A stretch of 43,440 bases of DNA from Balamuthia mandrillaris (taxonomy: Eukaryota > Discosea > Longamoebia > Balamuthiidae), in NCBI GenBank assembly GCA_031835245.1, contig JAVKOQ010000401.1, positions 1 through 43,440 on the forward strand, given 5' to 3'. Position numbers and translations under genes: made by a program. The notes below the pieces were generated by a model. That model did not search any database, was not told the DNA's origin, and saw only the letters and a list, made by a program, of their open reading frames with translations. Below are positions 11,510 to 23,143 of the stretch, piece by piece; the first letter of the stretch is position 1; each line of letters opens with the position of its first letter.

Positions 11510-12274
11510 ATGGGCCGGCTTGACGGAAAGGTAGCCATTGTCACGGGTGCGGGCGGCGGAATCGGCGGCGCGGCCACCAAGCTGTTCGTTCAAGAAGGCG
11601 CCAAAGTCTGTCTCGTGGATCTTCAGGAAGGGCCAGCCTCCGAGCTGGCAGCGTCCCTCGGTGATGCCGCTTTCTTCAAAAAAGCGGACGTCTCCAACGA
11701 AGAACAAGTGAAAGAGTACATCCAAGCCTGCGTGGACCGCTTTGGCGGACTGGACATCATTTTCCTGAACGCCGGCATCGAGGGCAAGTACACCCCTTTC
11801 TTGGAATACTCCAGCAGCACTTTCGAGCTCGTGATGAAAGTCAACGTCTTGGGCGTCTTCCTGGGCATCAAACATTCCACCCCTGTTCTCACCCAACGCG
11901 GCGGGGGCAGCATCATCGTCACATCCTCCATCGCCGGCATGAGCTCCTCTCCAGGTCTGGCTGCCTACTCACCAACCAAGCACGCCGTCTTGGGTTTAGT
12001 CAGAACCGCCGCTCAAGAGCTCGGTCCACAAAACATTCGTGTCAACGCTATCAATCCTGGACCCATCGACAACAGGATGACCAAAGAGGTGGAGGCACAG
12101 GTCCTACCGCAGGCTCCTGAGTTGGCGAGGAAGGCTTATCAGAGCATTATACCAATGAGGAGGTACGGCAGAAACGAGGAGGTGGCGCAGATGGCGTTGT
12201 TCTTGGCCAGCCAGGAGAGTTCGTTCAGCACAGGAGCTACATTTGTGTTGGATGGTGGTGTGCTCTCCACGTAA
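11510..12274 (+). CDS. Short-chain dehydrogenase/reductase, intronless
   Basis: A single uninterrupted 254-aa classical SDR, the normal family length. The cofactor loop TGAGGGIG is at residues ~12-19, and LVDLQ after the second strand suggests NAD(H) preference. NAG is present, then the catalytic Ser in IVTSSIAG, YSPTK (YxxxK) and NPGPID, and GATFVLDGG near the C-terminus. It should be an active soluble oxidoreductase; the substrate is unknown. It resembles bacterial 3-oxoacyl-ACP reductase or cyclopentanol/glucose dehydrogenase-type SDRs. It has no intron while its neighbours have four to nine, and it is visibly more GC-rich, so bacterial origin by horizontal transfer is a reasonable inference. 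Confidence 0.95.
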   Translation: MGRLDGKVAIVTGAGGGIGGAATKLFVQEGAKVCLVDLQEGPASELAASLGDAAFFKKADVSNEEQVKEYIQACVDRFGGLDIIFLNAGIEGKYTPFLEYSSSTFELVMKVNVLGVFLGIKHSTPVLTQRGGGSIIVTSSIAGMSSSPGLAAYSPTKHAVLGLVRTAAQELGPQNIRVNAINPGPIDNRMTKEVEAQVLPQAPELARKAYQSIIPMRRYGRNEEVAQMALFLASQESSFSTGATFVLDGGVLST

Positions 12275-12611
12275 AAACAACATAGGGTTGGTTGGTTCAA
12301 CGTTTAGCTTCTAAAAAGAAAAATATATTAACAAGATTAAAGAACAGAACAAAACGCGTTGCAAAATGTTCTCCTCCCAAATGTGTCCTTTATCTCTGTT
12401 GTCAATAACAGAGAGTAAGGATATTTTGTAAAGCAAGAGGAGAAGCGAACGATAGCGTCCACATCGCTATTGCACAACCATACACTCTACAAACCATAGG
12501 ATAGTTGATTTGCAGAGCCCAAAGGTATATGCTGTTGAACTCAAGTGTGCAAAAAAAGCCAACAATAAAAATAGTGAGATAAAGAAAACCCCTCTTTGTT
12601 GTGAGAATGCT
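12275..12611. other. Convergent 3' intergenic gap
   Basis: The 337 bp between the SDR and START-gene stop codons hold only A/T-rich 3'-UTR-like sequence. I see no other gene or repeat. Confidence 0.6.
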
Positions 12612-13330
12612 TCAAAACCGAGAAGGTGTAACGTTATTGTTTTGTTCAGTTTTTTTCTCGGAAGAGGAAGTATTGTCGTTCACGTGAGGCTGAAAGTGTT
12701 CTAAAAGACGGGAACGAAGCTCTCCGTAGATGAGAGGACTGGCCTCCATCTTTTCTTTGTAGTCGTTAGGTCCTTCGTTGTCTATGCTCTTGCATTGCTC
12801 TTCTAGCATCTGTTCATTGTAAAGGAAGCACACAAAAAAACCTAAATAAAGAAGAAATATCAACATCAAACAAAATGATACATACAGCAAACATTTTGAA
12901 TGAGAGAACTTTGGTGCCGAAGTTTAACAGAGAATATGGCAAATAACTGCATATTGGATGTCAGTGCTGGAAGAGATTAAATAAAGAAGAGCGGGAGAGA
13001 AAAAGCGAGAGAACAAACTTGAATTTAGGATCAGCATTTGCCATCATGATAATATCTGACTCGTTCTCAGAAATTGGTCGCAACACAAACCTGGATGTTC
13101 ACATAACAAAAGAGAAATGAGCAGAAAAGAGACAGAAATAAAGGAGAAAAAATACAAACCCTGCTATCTTAACCTCAGATCGTACGTAGCTGCTGTTAGT
13201 CGCAGCAGGTACCTCACTAGTTCGCAAGTCATCTGACTTGCAGTCTCGCACTACTGCCAATACCATTCCTTCATCCTCCAACATGTCCACTCCATACCCA
13301 AAGACGCACTTTCATTTGTTGAAAATCAGC

Positions 13331-13368
<38 letters not shown>

Positions 13369-14070
13369 AAAAGAGCAGTACGGCATCACGATGAGCAAAA
13401 GGCCAAGGAAGTGCCCCTCTCATGTAAATAGCTTTGCGGTACAACGAAACTTGCTCTATCAACCGACATTCCTTTTAATGAATAACTGTTTGAAAATGAA
13501 ATGAAGCAGGAGAGTAGAAGAATGATGAGACGTACAGCGAGCAAAGGTATCCATCTGTCATAGAGAGTGTGCTCATTGATTACTGCTAATATGTTAAGAA
13601 TAGGACAACGCATTTTACCTTTTGAGCAGACAGCAGAACCAAAATAAACAAAACGGCAGTTAGCACATAAAACAGGTAAAGAGGGAGGAGAGAAAAAGAA
13701 ATGGGAAACCTTTGATCTTAATGGAATGAACTGGGGTGTCCTTTTCATGGCGATATAACGTCTCCACACCGTTGCTTTCTTTAATCAACGTCCATGCTTA
13801 TTTTGCAAAAATAAATGCAATGTGATAACGAGGAGTAAGCAGGAAGAAGAAGAAGAAGAACAAGAACAAGAACAACAAGAACAACAGCAAGAACAAGAAG
13901 AAGAACAAGAACAAGAACAAGAACAAGAACAAGAAGAAGAAGAAGAAGAAGAAGAAGAAGAACAAGAACAAGAAGAAGAAGAAGAAGAACAAGAACAAGA
14001 ACAAGAACAAGAACAAGAACAAGAACAAGAACAAGAACAACAACAACAACAAGAACAACAACAACATAAG

Positions 14071-14108
<38 letters not shown>

Positions 14109-14185
14109 GAAAGAAGAAGAAGAAGAAGAAGAAGAAGAAGAAGAAGAACAAGAACAAGAACAAGAAGAACAACAACAACAACAAG

Positions 14186-14265
<80 letters not shown>

Positions 14266-14908
14266 GACAACAACAACATAAGACAACAACAACAAGAGAA
14301 GGAAGAGTTACATTCATCACTGAGAAGTTCTTCCAAGACAGTTTTGACCTCTGCGACTTCTTTTTTCAACTGTTTCCAACGCTGAACGTGCTCCTTTTGC
14401 CAAACTTTCAACAGTTGTTGCAATTCTTGTTGCACTGAAAAAGGTGTTTTTGTTTGTTCTTTTAGTAAGCAATGAAAGAGAAGTGAAGACGAAAAGCAAG
14501 GAGGAAAGTAAGAAAGAAGAGAAACCTGTTGGGTCAGTATTTTCTTGAGAGAGGTGGTGTCTAAGCGTCTTTTTCAGGGCTTTCATTCTACGGTAGGCCT
14601 AAACGGAAGAAAAGGAAATAACCTGTTAGCACGTTGCAAAGTAACCAAAAACAAAAAACCAACAAAGAAGCTGGAGTCAGAAACTCAACCAGCAGCAATT
14701 TGTCTCTTTCATGAAAGAAGATGGCCTCCTCCATCAACTTATCGAATGCTGCCAAGAAGCACTCTGCATCGTCTTTCCATAGGTCCCATTTTTCCTCGAC
14801 AGTGGCACTGGTGGCCGACCTGCTTTGTTCCTGGTGTTGTTTCAACCCGTTTTTCTTGGAGGAGGAGGAGGAGGCGGAGGCGGAGAATGGTTTCCTCGTC
14901 GCCTTCAT
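12612..14908 (-). CDS. Coiled-coil plus START lipid-binding domain protein
   Basis: Ten exons, from the start: 14908-14690, 14598-14526, 14434-14312, 13796-13710, 13618-13536, 13453-13382, 13308-13160, 13090-13019, 12946-12886, 12809-12612 (378 aa). The first three exons give a Ser-rich basic N-terminus and a helical, probably coiled-coil region (QQELQQLLKVWQKEH). Exons 4-9 encode a START domain. Its signatures are GVETLYRHEKDTPVHSIKIKG, ILAVINEHTLYDRWIPLL, LPWPFAHRDA, FGYGVDMLED, GFVLRPISENES, ANADPKF and LPYSLLNFGTKVLSF. START domains carry sterols, phospholipids or ceramides between membranes, and the ligand here is unknown. There is no signal peptide or membrane segment, so it is probably cytosolic. 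Intron 3 contains ~460 bp of AAG/AAC repeat. Confidence 0.85.
13332..13368 (-). repeat. (CT)n (sense) in START-gene intron 6
   Basis: Reads GA on the plus strand, so the transcript strand carries CT. Confidence 0.9.
13842..14300 (-). repeat. AAG/AAC trinucleotide tract in START-gene intron 3
   Basis: A mixed (AAG)n/(AAC)n tract on the plus strand, i.e. CTT/GTT on the transcript strand. It includes the interruptions CATAAGAAC and CATAAGAC, also seen in the RecQ intron repeat. Poly-Gln/Glu and poly-Val/Cys frames here are artefacts. Confidence 0.95.
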
Positions 14909-15028
14909 CCCTTCCTTTTTGTTATGCTTTTTTCCAACGTGTCTCGATGATTATCAAAGATTCTAAATAATTATCATTATTTCAATAACGCTTGAAAACT
15001 ATCAAAATCCGAGGCAATAATCGTTTCT

Positions 15029-15034
15029 GTCGAT
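15029..15034. promoter_or_regulatory. GTCGAT, imperfect copy of the GTCGAC motif
   Basis: TGTCGATA lies in the 174-bp divergent gap between the START and NAPE-PLD-like genes. The gap is otherwise A/T-rich. Confidence 0.25.
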
Positions 15035-15082
15035 AAATATTAAATAATTTCTGAATTTTGATTGGCTTACAATGCAATTTAG

Positions 15083-17124
15083 ATGATCTCAGGGAGAAAC
15101 ATAAAACAGATGAAGAAAGAGACACGACGCAAGGTGTTCCTTTCGGACAAAGGGAGAAAGGGTAACGAGGACCACCTTGATCCTCAACCTCAACGACAGT
15201 CTGACGTTACGCCTGAGGAACTGTTGGAGGGTCTACGAGCGGACAAATCGCACCATGTGCTGCCTTCTTCCTCTTCCTTTTGGCGAAGCCCCACTACTGT
15301 TGCTACTCAACCGATCGCCTTTCGAAATCCATGGCCCACCTTCGGTTCGTTACTTTTGTTGTTTTTATTTTTCTTTTTTTTTTTTGTTCACGTCTCATTC
15401 TTTCATCTTAAAAAAAAAAAAAACAAGTGGGTCGTTCGTTGAGCGATTTGTGGAAATTTGTAGGCGGTCAAAAGGAGCAGCTTCCTTCCCAGGAAAAGCT
15501 GCGACAAGCCTATCCGGTGCTTCATACTGAGCTTTCGGCCCTTCGCGCGCCTCCTTCGGATCAGATGCAACTCACCTGGATTGGTTTGAATTGTTTTTAT
15601 TTTTATTATTTTCTTCTTTTTTTCCTTTTATTTTTTTTATTTTTTTTATTTTTATTTTATTTTTATTTTTTTATTTTTTATTTTTTATTTTTTATTTTTT
15701 ATTTTTTCTTTTATTTTTTCATTTTTTCATTTTCATTTTCATTTTTTTGGTTTCTACAGTTGTTGTCCGTTGTGCAGCCTCCTTTTTTGTGCTGATAACG
15801 ATAACAATAATTTCTAATTCAAGGCCATGCAACAATGCTGTTGCAAGCGGAAGGACTGACGGCGCTCTTCGATCCGGTTTGGGCGGAGCGGTTGGCGCCC
15901 ATTCAGGTCGTAGGGGGCGTCTTTGGGATGCCTCGCTACACGCAGCCCCCTTTCTCTCTCGATGAACTTTTGGAGACAATAACGACGGTAGATCTCGTCT
16001 TCATTTCGCATTCACACTACGATCATTGCGACGTTGAGTCTATCATCGCTTTGGCTTCTCCCACTGTTTCTTCTTCTTCTTCGTCTTCTTCTTCTTCTTC
16101 TTCTTCCAGCGAACCCTCACAAGAAGGAAGCAAGAGGCCTCCGAGAGTGTGGGTGGTGCCGTTGCGGTTGGGGAGTTGGCTTCGTGATCTCTTTCGAAGT
16201 TATGGCATCAAACATACTTTTGAAGGAGATGCACAAAGCGAGATTGAGACAGCAACAAAAGAGGAACGGTATAACCACATCGTGGAGTTGGATTGGTGGC
16301 AACAGTTCGAGTACAAATACATCCCTACAAAAGTTACAAAAGAGGCTAATAATAAAGACGACGAAGAGGAAGCAGAGAGAGAACATGAAGAAGACGAAGA
16401 AGAAATGGAAGTGGAGGAAAAGACGTTTACGGTGATAGCAACGCCCTGTCAGCATTGGTCGAACAGAGGTCTGACCGATAGAAACGTTACTCTGTGGGCG
16501 AGCTTCGTGCTGATGGGGTCCTCTGGCTCTCGTATCTTTTTTGCGGGCGATACAGGATACTGTCCTGCCTTCCAACAAATCGGCTCGCTCTTCGGCCCCT
16601 TTCATCTTTCCATGCTCCCTATTGGTACGTCATTTTCTCTTTTTTCATCTTTCTGTGTCTTCTCACTGGTCTCTTTTCTCCTTGCTCTTCTTTTCTGGTG
16701 GTTGTGGTCGGCAATGAAAAGGAGCATATCTTCCACGAGAGTCGCATAAGGCGGTGCACATAAATCCAGAAGAAGCTGTTCGCATTCATCTTGATCTCCG
16801 TTCTAAATTTAGCGTTGGAATGCACTTTGGAACGTTTGGTGGAAAGAAAATGGGTTTGTTCTCTTTCTTCTCTTTCTTTCTTCCTCTTCTCTTCTTTTCT
16901 TCAGTTCTTTTGCTCTCTATTCTTACTTCCTATTCGACTTTTATCTCTGTTCTCACTTGATAAAAGGTTACCGTCCGATTTTGGAACCTCCACATAAGCT
17001 CAAAGAAGAGTTGCGTAAAGCTAACCTTGATGAAGATCAATTCGTCACCATCAAACACGGAGAGACTGTTCTCATTCCCACCCTGTTAACGAAAGAAGGA
17101 GAAGATAAAGATGAAAAAAATTGA
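15083..17124 (+). CDS. NAPEPLD: N-acylphosphatidylethanolamine phospholipase D-like metallo-hydrolase
   Basis: Five exons: 15083-15344, 15428-15583, 15824-16624, 16722-16853, 16967-17124 (502 aa). The NAPE-PLD/UlaG signature starts with LTWIGHATMLLQ and ALFDPVW. Next comes the zinc motif HSHYDHCD (HxHxDH), then TPCQHWSNRG, FFAGDTGY with the bridging Asp, LPIGAYLPR and VGMHFGTF. All metal ligands appear present, so it is probably an active hydrolase that releases N-acylethanolamines from membrane phospholipids. It is longer than the animal enzyme because of a poly-Ser run after HSHYDHCD and a Glu/Asp-rich insertion near residue 265. The first ATG used gives a basic N-terminus. Exons 2 and 3 are separated by a T/A-rich intron. 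Confidence 0.88.
15584..15760 (+). repeat. TTTTA-type T-rich tract in NAPE-PLD-like intron 2
   Basis: Simple T/A repeat on the sense strand. Phe/Leu-rich open frames over it are artefacts. Confidence 0.8.
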
Positions 17125-17205
17125 AAGCGGAAATGTATAAATAGTCAAACAATTAAAAGGGATGCAACAAAGAAAGAGAGCAAACAAGAAAGAGAGTTTT
17201 CTTTT

Positions 17206-17355
17206 TTAGTGCACAATGGGCAGTAGTGGTTGTGCTTTTATCTCAGAAAAGTCAAGTTTCTTATCCAGTTCGTGGTCTACCTCTCCAATCACCGCCCTTT
17301 GTTGTTGTGAAGAATGTAAGCTACAAGAGAAAAGAGAGAGAAGGAGAGGAGGCGG

Positions 17356-17399
<44 letters not shown>

Positions 17400-17806
17400 A
17401 ATAAACAAACGAGCAAGGACAACAAAGAATAAAACAAAGAGAACATGAACCCCTACATGTTATCTCCTCGAACAATGTAAAGGCCAAGGTCGGCCTGCTC
17501 CACTCCTTCAGGAGTGTAGACCCGCTCTTGACAGTTTTCCAAAATGATGTTGGCATACTGATCCACGCCACGTAGCAAACCCTTGAAATAGAGAGGGGAA
17601 AAAACTTAAACATCAAAACAACCAAGAAAGGGGTACAAAGGAGAGGTACCACTAAAACCCGCGCATCGTTGGTTATCACTGATACAGTTCCTGTTGTTTT
17701 TTTTTGTTTTGGTTTTTTTTTTTGTTGATCAATCGAGATGATATGGTTGCCACTACGTGAGGTAACGTATGTACGTACTATTCACAAAGCTTTCCAACAG
17801 CGACAT
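17206..17806 (-). CDS. LSM8: U6 snRNA-associated Sm-like protein LSm8
   Basis: Four exons: 17806-17779, 17690-17650, 17581-17457, 17296-17206 (94 aa; human LSM8 is 96). Sm1 reads MSLLESFVNRTVSVITNDARVLV then GLLRGVDQYANIILE. Sm2 reads GVEQADLGLYIVRGDNMAVIGE. The phrase LGLYIVRGDN is diagnostic for LSm8 within the family. LSm8 joins LSm2-7 to form the nuclear ring that binds the 3' U-tail of U6 snRNA and supports pre-mRNA splicing. The spliced protein is collinear with family members across all three junctions, and exon 1 encodes only nine full codons. No other family fits. Confidence 0.95.
17357..17395 (-). repeat. (CT)n (sense) in LSM8 intron 3
   Basis: GA run on the plus strand, CT on the transcript strand. 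Confidence 0.9.
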
Positions 17807-17911
17807 CGTGTTGCTGGCCTGCTGTTTTGCTGACTATTCACCCCAACGCCGTGCTTTCACCCACAAACGCTCTCCGCAGCAGTGGCAAATGTGCCCCTCT
17901 CTTTCTTTATT

Positions 17912-17960
17912 GTCGACATTAAACAATCATGTCGTTGCGAAACTAATATTTCGTGTCGAC
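17912..17960. promoter_or_regulatory. Two GTCGAC palindromes upstream of LSM8
   Basis: GTCGACAT occurs at 17912 and again at 17955, 106-154 bp upstream of the LSM8 start. Nothing else is recognisable in this 282-bp gap. Confidence 0.4.
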
Positions 17961-18088
17961 ATGGCGTTAAATAGCTAAGAGGATGGCGAGAGAGAAGAGA
18001 GAGAAGAGTGAGAAGAGAGCATACACTCTTGAAATGTACGAGTGGGTTTGCGTTGTGTTGCAGGAAAGAGGGTGCTTATTGTTTGTGC

Positions 18089-18225
18089 TTAATAGGAAGG
18101 AGCAGGGGAAAACAGCAAATAAAGGCTCATGGCAACCATGGACGCCGATACCCATGGACTCACCCGTTCTCCTTTAAGATATTTTTCAAATGTAAGACCG
18201 CATGCACCAAGAAGCAAGATAACAG

Positions 18226-18274
<49 letters not shown>

Positions 18275-18536
18275 AGAGAGAAGGGTACCAATGCGAGCTG
18301 CTTTCCAGAATATGCCAGAAAAACTGTAACAAAAAAAAAGCAAGAAAGAAAATATGCATTTGTTTGAGAGGAACGGAAGCAAAGGCCGAAAAAAAACAAG
18401 AAGGAAACACACACCCGTGCTTGTTTTTATCCAACAGGGCAGGCATACGTTCGCGTATGTATGTGCAGGTGGCAATCAGCAGAAGGACCACCACCAAGAA
18501 GCTCTGGAAGTTAAACAACGCTGACTGTGAAAACAT
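18089..18536 (-). CDS. TMEM167: Kish/TMEM167 small secretory-pathway membrane protein
   Basis: Three exons: 18536-18415, 18323-18289, 18171-18089 (79 aa; family ~72). It is collinear with Kish proteins: [21 protein letters not shown] (first membrane segment), then [32 protein letters not shown], and a second hydrophobic segment to the stop. Kish is a small Golgi membrane protein needed for constitutive secretion in insect cells. The N-terminus here reads MFSQ before SALFNF. An alternative is that TTTTCACAG is an acceptor and the initiator lies further upstream, which would give the shorter family-type MSALFNF. Confidence 0.92.
18230..18274 (-). repeat. (CT)n (sense) in TMEM167 intron 2
   Basis: GA run on the plus strand, inside the intron, CT on the transcript strand. 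Confidence 0.9.
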
Positions 18537-18713
18537 TAAACACAAAAAGGACGGTGCACAAGATAAATAAAAAGCAACGAAGTGAGTATTTCCAACACAC
18601 GCAAGCAAAGGGAAACAAAAGAAAGATCAGATGGCAGCGTTCAAACCATTCTTTTCTGTTCGTTTGTCTGTTCTTTTCTTTTCTTTTCTTTTCTTCGCTT
18701 TGTGCATCTTCGT

Positions 18714-18744
18714 GTCGACGTGAGTTATTTGATGACGTGTCGAT
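18714..18744. promoter_or_regulatory. GTCGAC and GTCGAT in the TMEM167/RING-LON divergent gap
   Basis: CGTGTCGACGTG at 18711 and CGTGTCGATATT at 18736 lie in the 446-bp gap between divergent starts. The gap also has TTTTC repeats near 18675 and is otherwise A/T-rich. Confidence 0.4.
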
Positions 18745-18979
18745 ATTATCGAATAAATTATTCCAATATTCCATATTTCGATACGGTAATGAATTATTCA
18801 ACATTTCGAAATAAAAAGTGCAAATATAGATAACATCGAGGAAACTTCCAAAAAGAAAGCGACAGCAAGAAAGCCCTCTTCCGAAGAGTACTACTCTTGC
18901 GTCTCGGCTTGCTTGGTGACCGCTTGCGCTGTCTCAAGTTTTTGCCCTTTGCCATCCTCAGGCAACCAAAAAAAAATAA

Positions 18980-20640
<1,661 letters not shown>

Positions 20641-20704
20641 TAATAAACAACAAGAGAGACGGAGTTAAGACAAAGTTTAAGCTGAAGGGAAAAAAACAGC
20701 AACA

Positions 20705-22072
20705 TCACTTGACTTTGCCCTTTGTCTTGGCTTTCTGCTTGCCCTTTCCACTTATTTCCTCTTCCGAACTCTCCGATGACGCCTTATGCCCATTTTCTTG
20801 TCCTTTCCTTTCCTCCTTTTTATCATCCTCGTCTGCTCCATTCATATCCACTTGTTCATCATCCTCACCATTACCGTCCGCAAAGAGACCTTTCCCTGAT
20901 GAACTGCTGTTATTGCTGCTACCCTCCACAACGCCTCCATCTCCCATCTTCAGCGGCTTGAAAGGAATGCCAAAAAGCTCCTCCTCTCTTCGTCTTCGTT
21001 CGTTCTCAGCTTCCACCATCTTCGGAAAAACTTTGTCGTGGTCATAGACGAACTCATTCTTGCCACCATAGCAACTCTCCAACTCTTCCATGTCGAAGAA
21101 CCGCGGGAAGATCTTCTTCCGATCTTCCTCGTTGCTAACAAAGTTGACCTTCTGGTGGGTGCGTTCGTCGATGAGCTTCTTGGCTAGTTTCCAAAAAGCC
21201 CTGAAGATGACCGGCGTGTCCAGCAGAAAGGTGACGCCCAGCCGCTCGGGATAGTGGTCCAACGTCTTGGCCAACTCCTTGGAGAGGCTCATGTTGATGT
21301 CCTTCTTGGCGAACTTCTTGCAGTCAAAGAACCAGGCCACTTGGTCCTCTACAGGAGTGTTATCCAAGGAAAACGAGGAGATAAGAAGCTGTTCCGACGA
21401 AGAAGAAGACTCGAGAAAACGTTTGGCTTGCTCGAGAACCCGATGGGCCAGCGCCACTTCGTCTTCGGGCGGAACGCCTTGCTCCGCCGCCACCTTTTGC
21501 CTCCGCTCCTCCATCAGCTCGAAGCTCCGCTCCATCTGGTACAAGATGGTCTTGATCTTGCCGACGTTGTCTCCCGGCGTGTCCAGCCGCACCCGCATGT
21601 AAATGACCGGCCTGCCCTCTTTGGTCCCCCCGTTGTGATAGTTCTTGCCGCTGCGGAAGTGTTGTTCCACCTCCGTGCAGCGGATGCGGTAAGGCCTTAC
21701 CTCTCGGCGCCAACGAAGGTTCTCTCTAAGCATTTCTAACGTCTTGGGCAGGTTCCATTGGCGAGCCCTAAGGTGACGCAAGAAGCAGGCGTCGTCAAAG
21801 CAAGCCAGCTCCCTGGGACTAAGCAGGGTGGAGGCCAGTTTCTTCTGTGGGTCTTTCTCTTCCTCTTCGTTGAGCGGTCGAGGGGGTTCGTCGGGGTCGG
21901 GAGTGAGAGGATTGGCTTGAAGGCTTTCGTAAAAGAGCTGTTTGATCTGGTCCAACTTTTGGAGTTGGTTCTCCAGCTCTTTGACTTTAACGGTTACAAC
22001 CGCTGGATCCAACGGGGCGGAACTAGAAGAAGTCGCCCGTGAAGCCGTTTTACCTTTGCGTACTTCGGACAT
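20705..22072 (-). CDS. Sec14-like CRAL-TRIO lipid-binding protein
   Basis: A single 455-aa frame with no intron. Residues ~40-60 form a short helical region (LENQLQKLDQIKQLF). A CRAL-TRIO N-domain follows (FDDACFLRHLRARQWNLPKTLEMLRENLRWRREVRP), then the lipid pocket with GRPVIYMRVRLDTP, VAWFFDCKKFAKKDINM, LDHYPERLGVTFLLDTPVIFRAFW and FVSNEEDRKKIFPRFF. A glycine-poor linker and a long Ser/Glu/Lys-rich disordered tail complete it. Family members exchange phosphatidylinositol and phosphatidylcholine between membranes. The DHYPERLGVTFLLDTP motif is strongly conserved, so function is probably retained. It faces the RING-LON gene tail to tail with only 64 bp between stops. Confidence 0.93.
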   Translation of the reverse strand: MSEVRKGKTASRATSSSSAPLDPAVVTVKVKELENQLQKLDQIKQLFYESLQANPLTPDPDEPPRPLNEEEEKDPQKKLASTLLSPRELACFDDACFLRHLRARQWNLPKTLEMLRENLRWRREVRPYRIRCTEVEQHFRSGKNYHNGGTKEGRPVIYMRVRLDTPGDNVGKIKTILYQMERSFELMEERRQKVAAEQGVPPEDEVALAHRVLEQAKRFLESSSSSEQLLISSFSLDNTPVEDQVAWFFDCKKFAKKDINMSLSKELAKTLDHYPERLGVTFLLDTPVIFRAFWKLAKKLIDERTHQKVNFVSNEEDRKKIFPRFFDMEELESCYGGKNEFVYDHDKVFPKMVEAENERRRREEELFGIPFKPLKMGDGGVVEGSSNNSSSSGKGLFADGNGEDDEQVDMNGADEDDKKEERKGQENGHKASSESSEEEISGKGKQKAKTKGKVK

Positions 22073-22704
22073 CTTCGCTATAGGAGGGTGGGTATTGCGT
22101 TGGTCCTCTTTTTTTTTTTGGTGTTGTTATCTTCTTATTACGCGTCACCGTTTTCCTCGCGGAAAGCGTTTGTCTTCCCCGTCTTGGCTTTTTCAAGCGC
22201 CGACGGGCCTTTTATTTGCGTTCGTTTCCGCAGAGGAAGGGACCAGCCAAAGGAGGAGGAGAACTGCGGAGAATTATCGGCTTGGGAATCTTGGGGCGCC
22301 TTAGAGAATTATCGGCTTGGTGCACCTTTCCTTTTATTTTTTTAAATTAAATAATATAATTTAATAATGGTAAGGTTAATAAAGGTAAGGTTTCCTTTTA
22401 AAATTGAATTAAGGTGTAGTTGCGCTTTGAATTGTCATTGGTTGGGACCCAAGTGTGCTTCGGATATCGGTGATTGGGCAGTTTTACCGCCACTTCTCTT
22501 GTCTGTACCTCGGGCAGCTTCACAACCCTTGGCAAATAAACTTCCGACCACTCTCACATAAGAAGACAATAATGAAAGCGTAATAACGATGCTTTTGTTC
22601 ATTACTTGATTTAATACTTACTTGAGTTTTATTTGTCTTGTAGCCCACTTGCTGGCCAAACTTGCACAAGTCCTGCATCCACTATGTTATTGTGGTGGAA
22701 GGGG
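22073..22704. other. Intergenic gap with a small direct repeat
   Basis: 632 bp between the Sec14-like start and the stop of the next minus-strand gene. GAGAATTATCGGCTTGG occurs at 22269 and again at 22304. The rest is A/T-rich with an ATTGGTTGGG block near 22436 (inverted CCAAT-like). I see no RNA gene or reading frame worth calling. Confidence 0.5.
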
Positions 22705-23105
22705 TTAGGGTCTTCTGCCGCTTTCGGCGATCAACAGGTGCGAGTGCGTCTCTCCTTCTTTATGTTCTTCCTCTGAAGTACTGTCGTCGTCGACTTTAGC
22801 TGTTGCGTTGCATTCCTCTTCTGCTTTTTCAACTTGCTCTCCCTCCTCTTTGTCCTCAAAGTCGCTGTCAACTGGAAGCAGCCCTTCTTCCAGTTCCAAC
22901 TCTTCTCTTTCTTTGTCGCGTTTTTTATCTTTATGAAATGTTTCAACGCCATCTCCTTTCTCAACGGCCTGTTCTGAAGCAGAAGCATTTGTGGTTGTAA
23001 AGCAAATGCCTAACAGCCGTTCCTTGTATCGAAGACCAAAAAATATTGGAAGAGACACCTATTGTATGTTATCACAATATCAAACAAGTGAGCCAACAAA
23101 GACAC

Positions 23106-23143
<38 letters not shown>

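Noticed and set aside
13781..14435. Poly-Gln/Glu frame on plus and poly-Val/Cys/Leu frames on minus
   Set aside because: AAG/AAC repeat in a START-gene intron. Only 14434-14312 of this span is coding.
18364..18570. Plus-strand frame over the TMEM167 first exon
   Set aside because: Antisense of a gene whose spliced product matches Kish proteins end to end.
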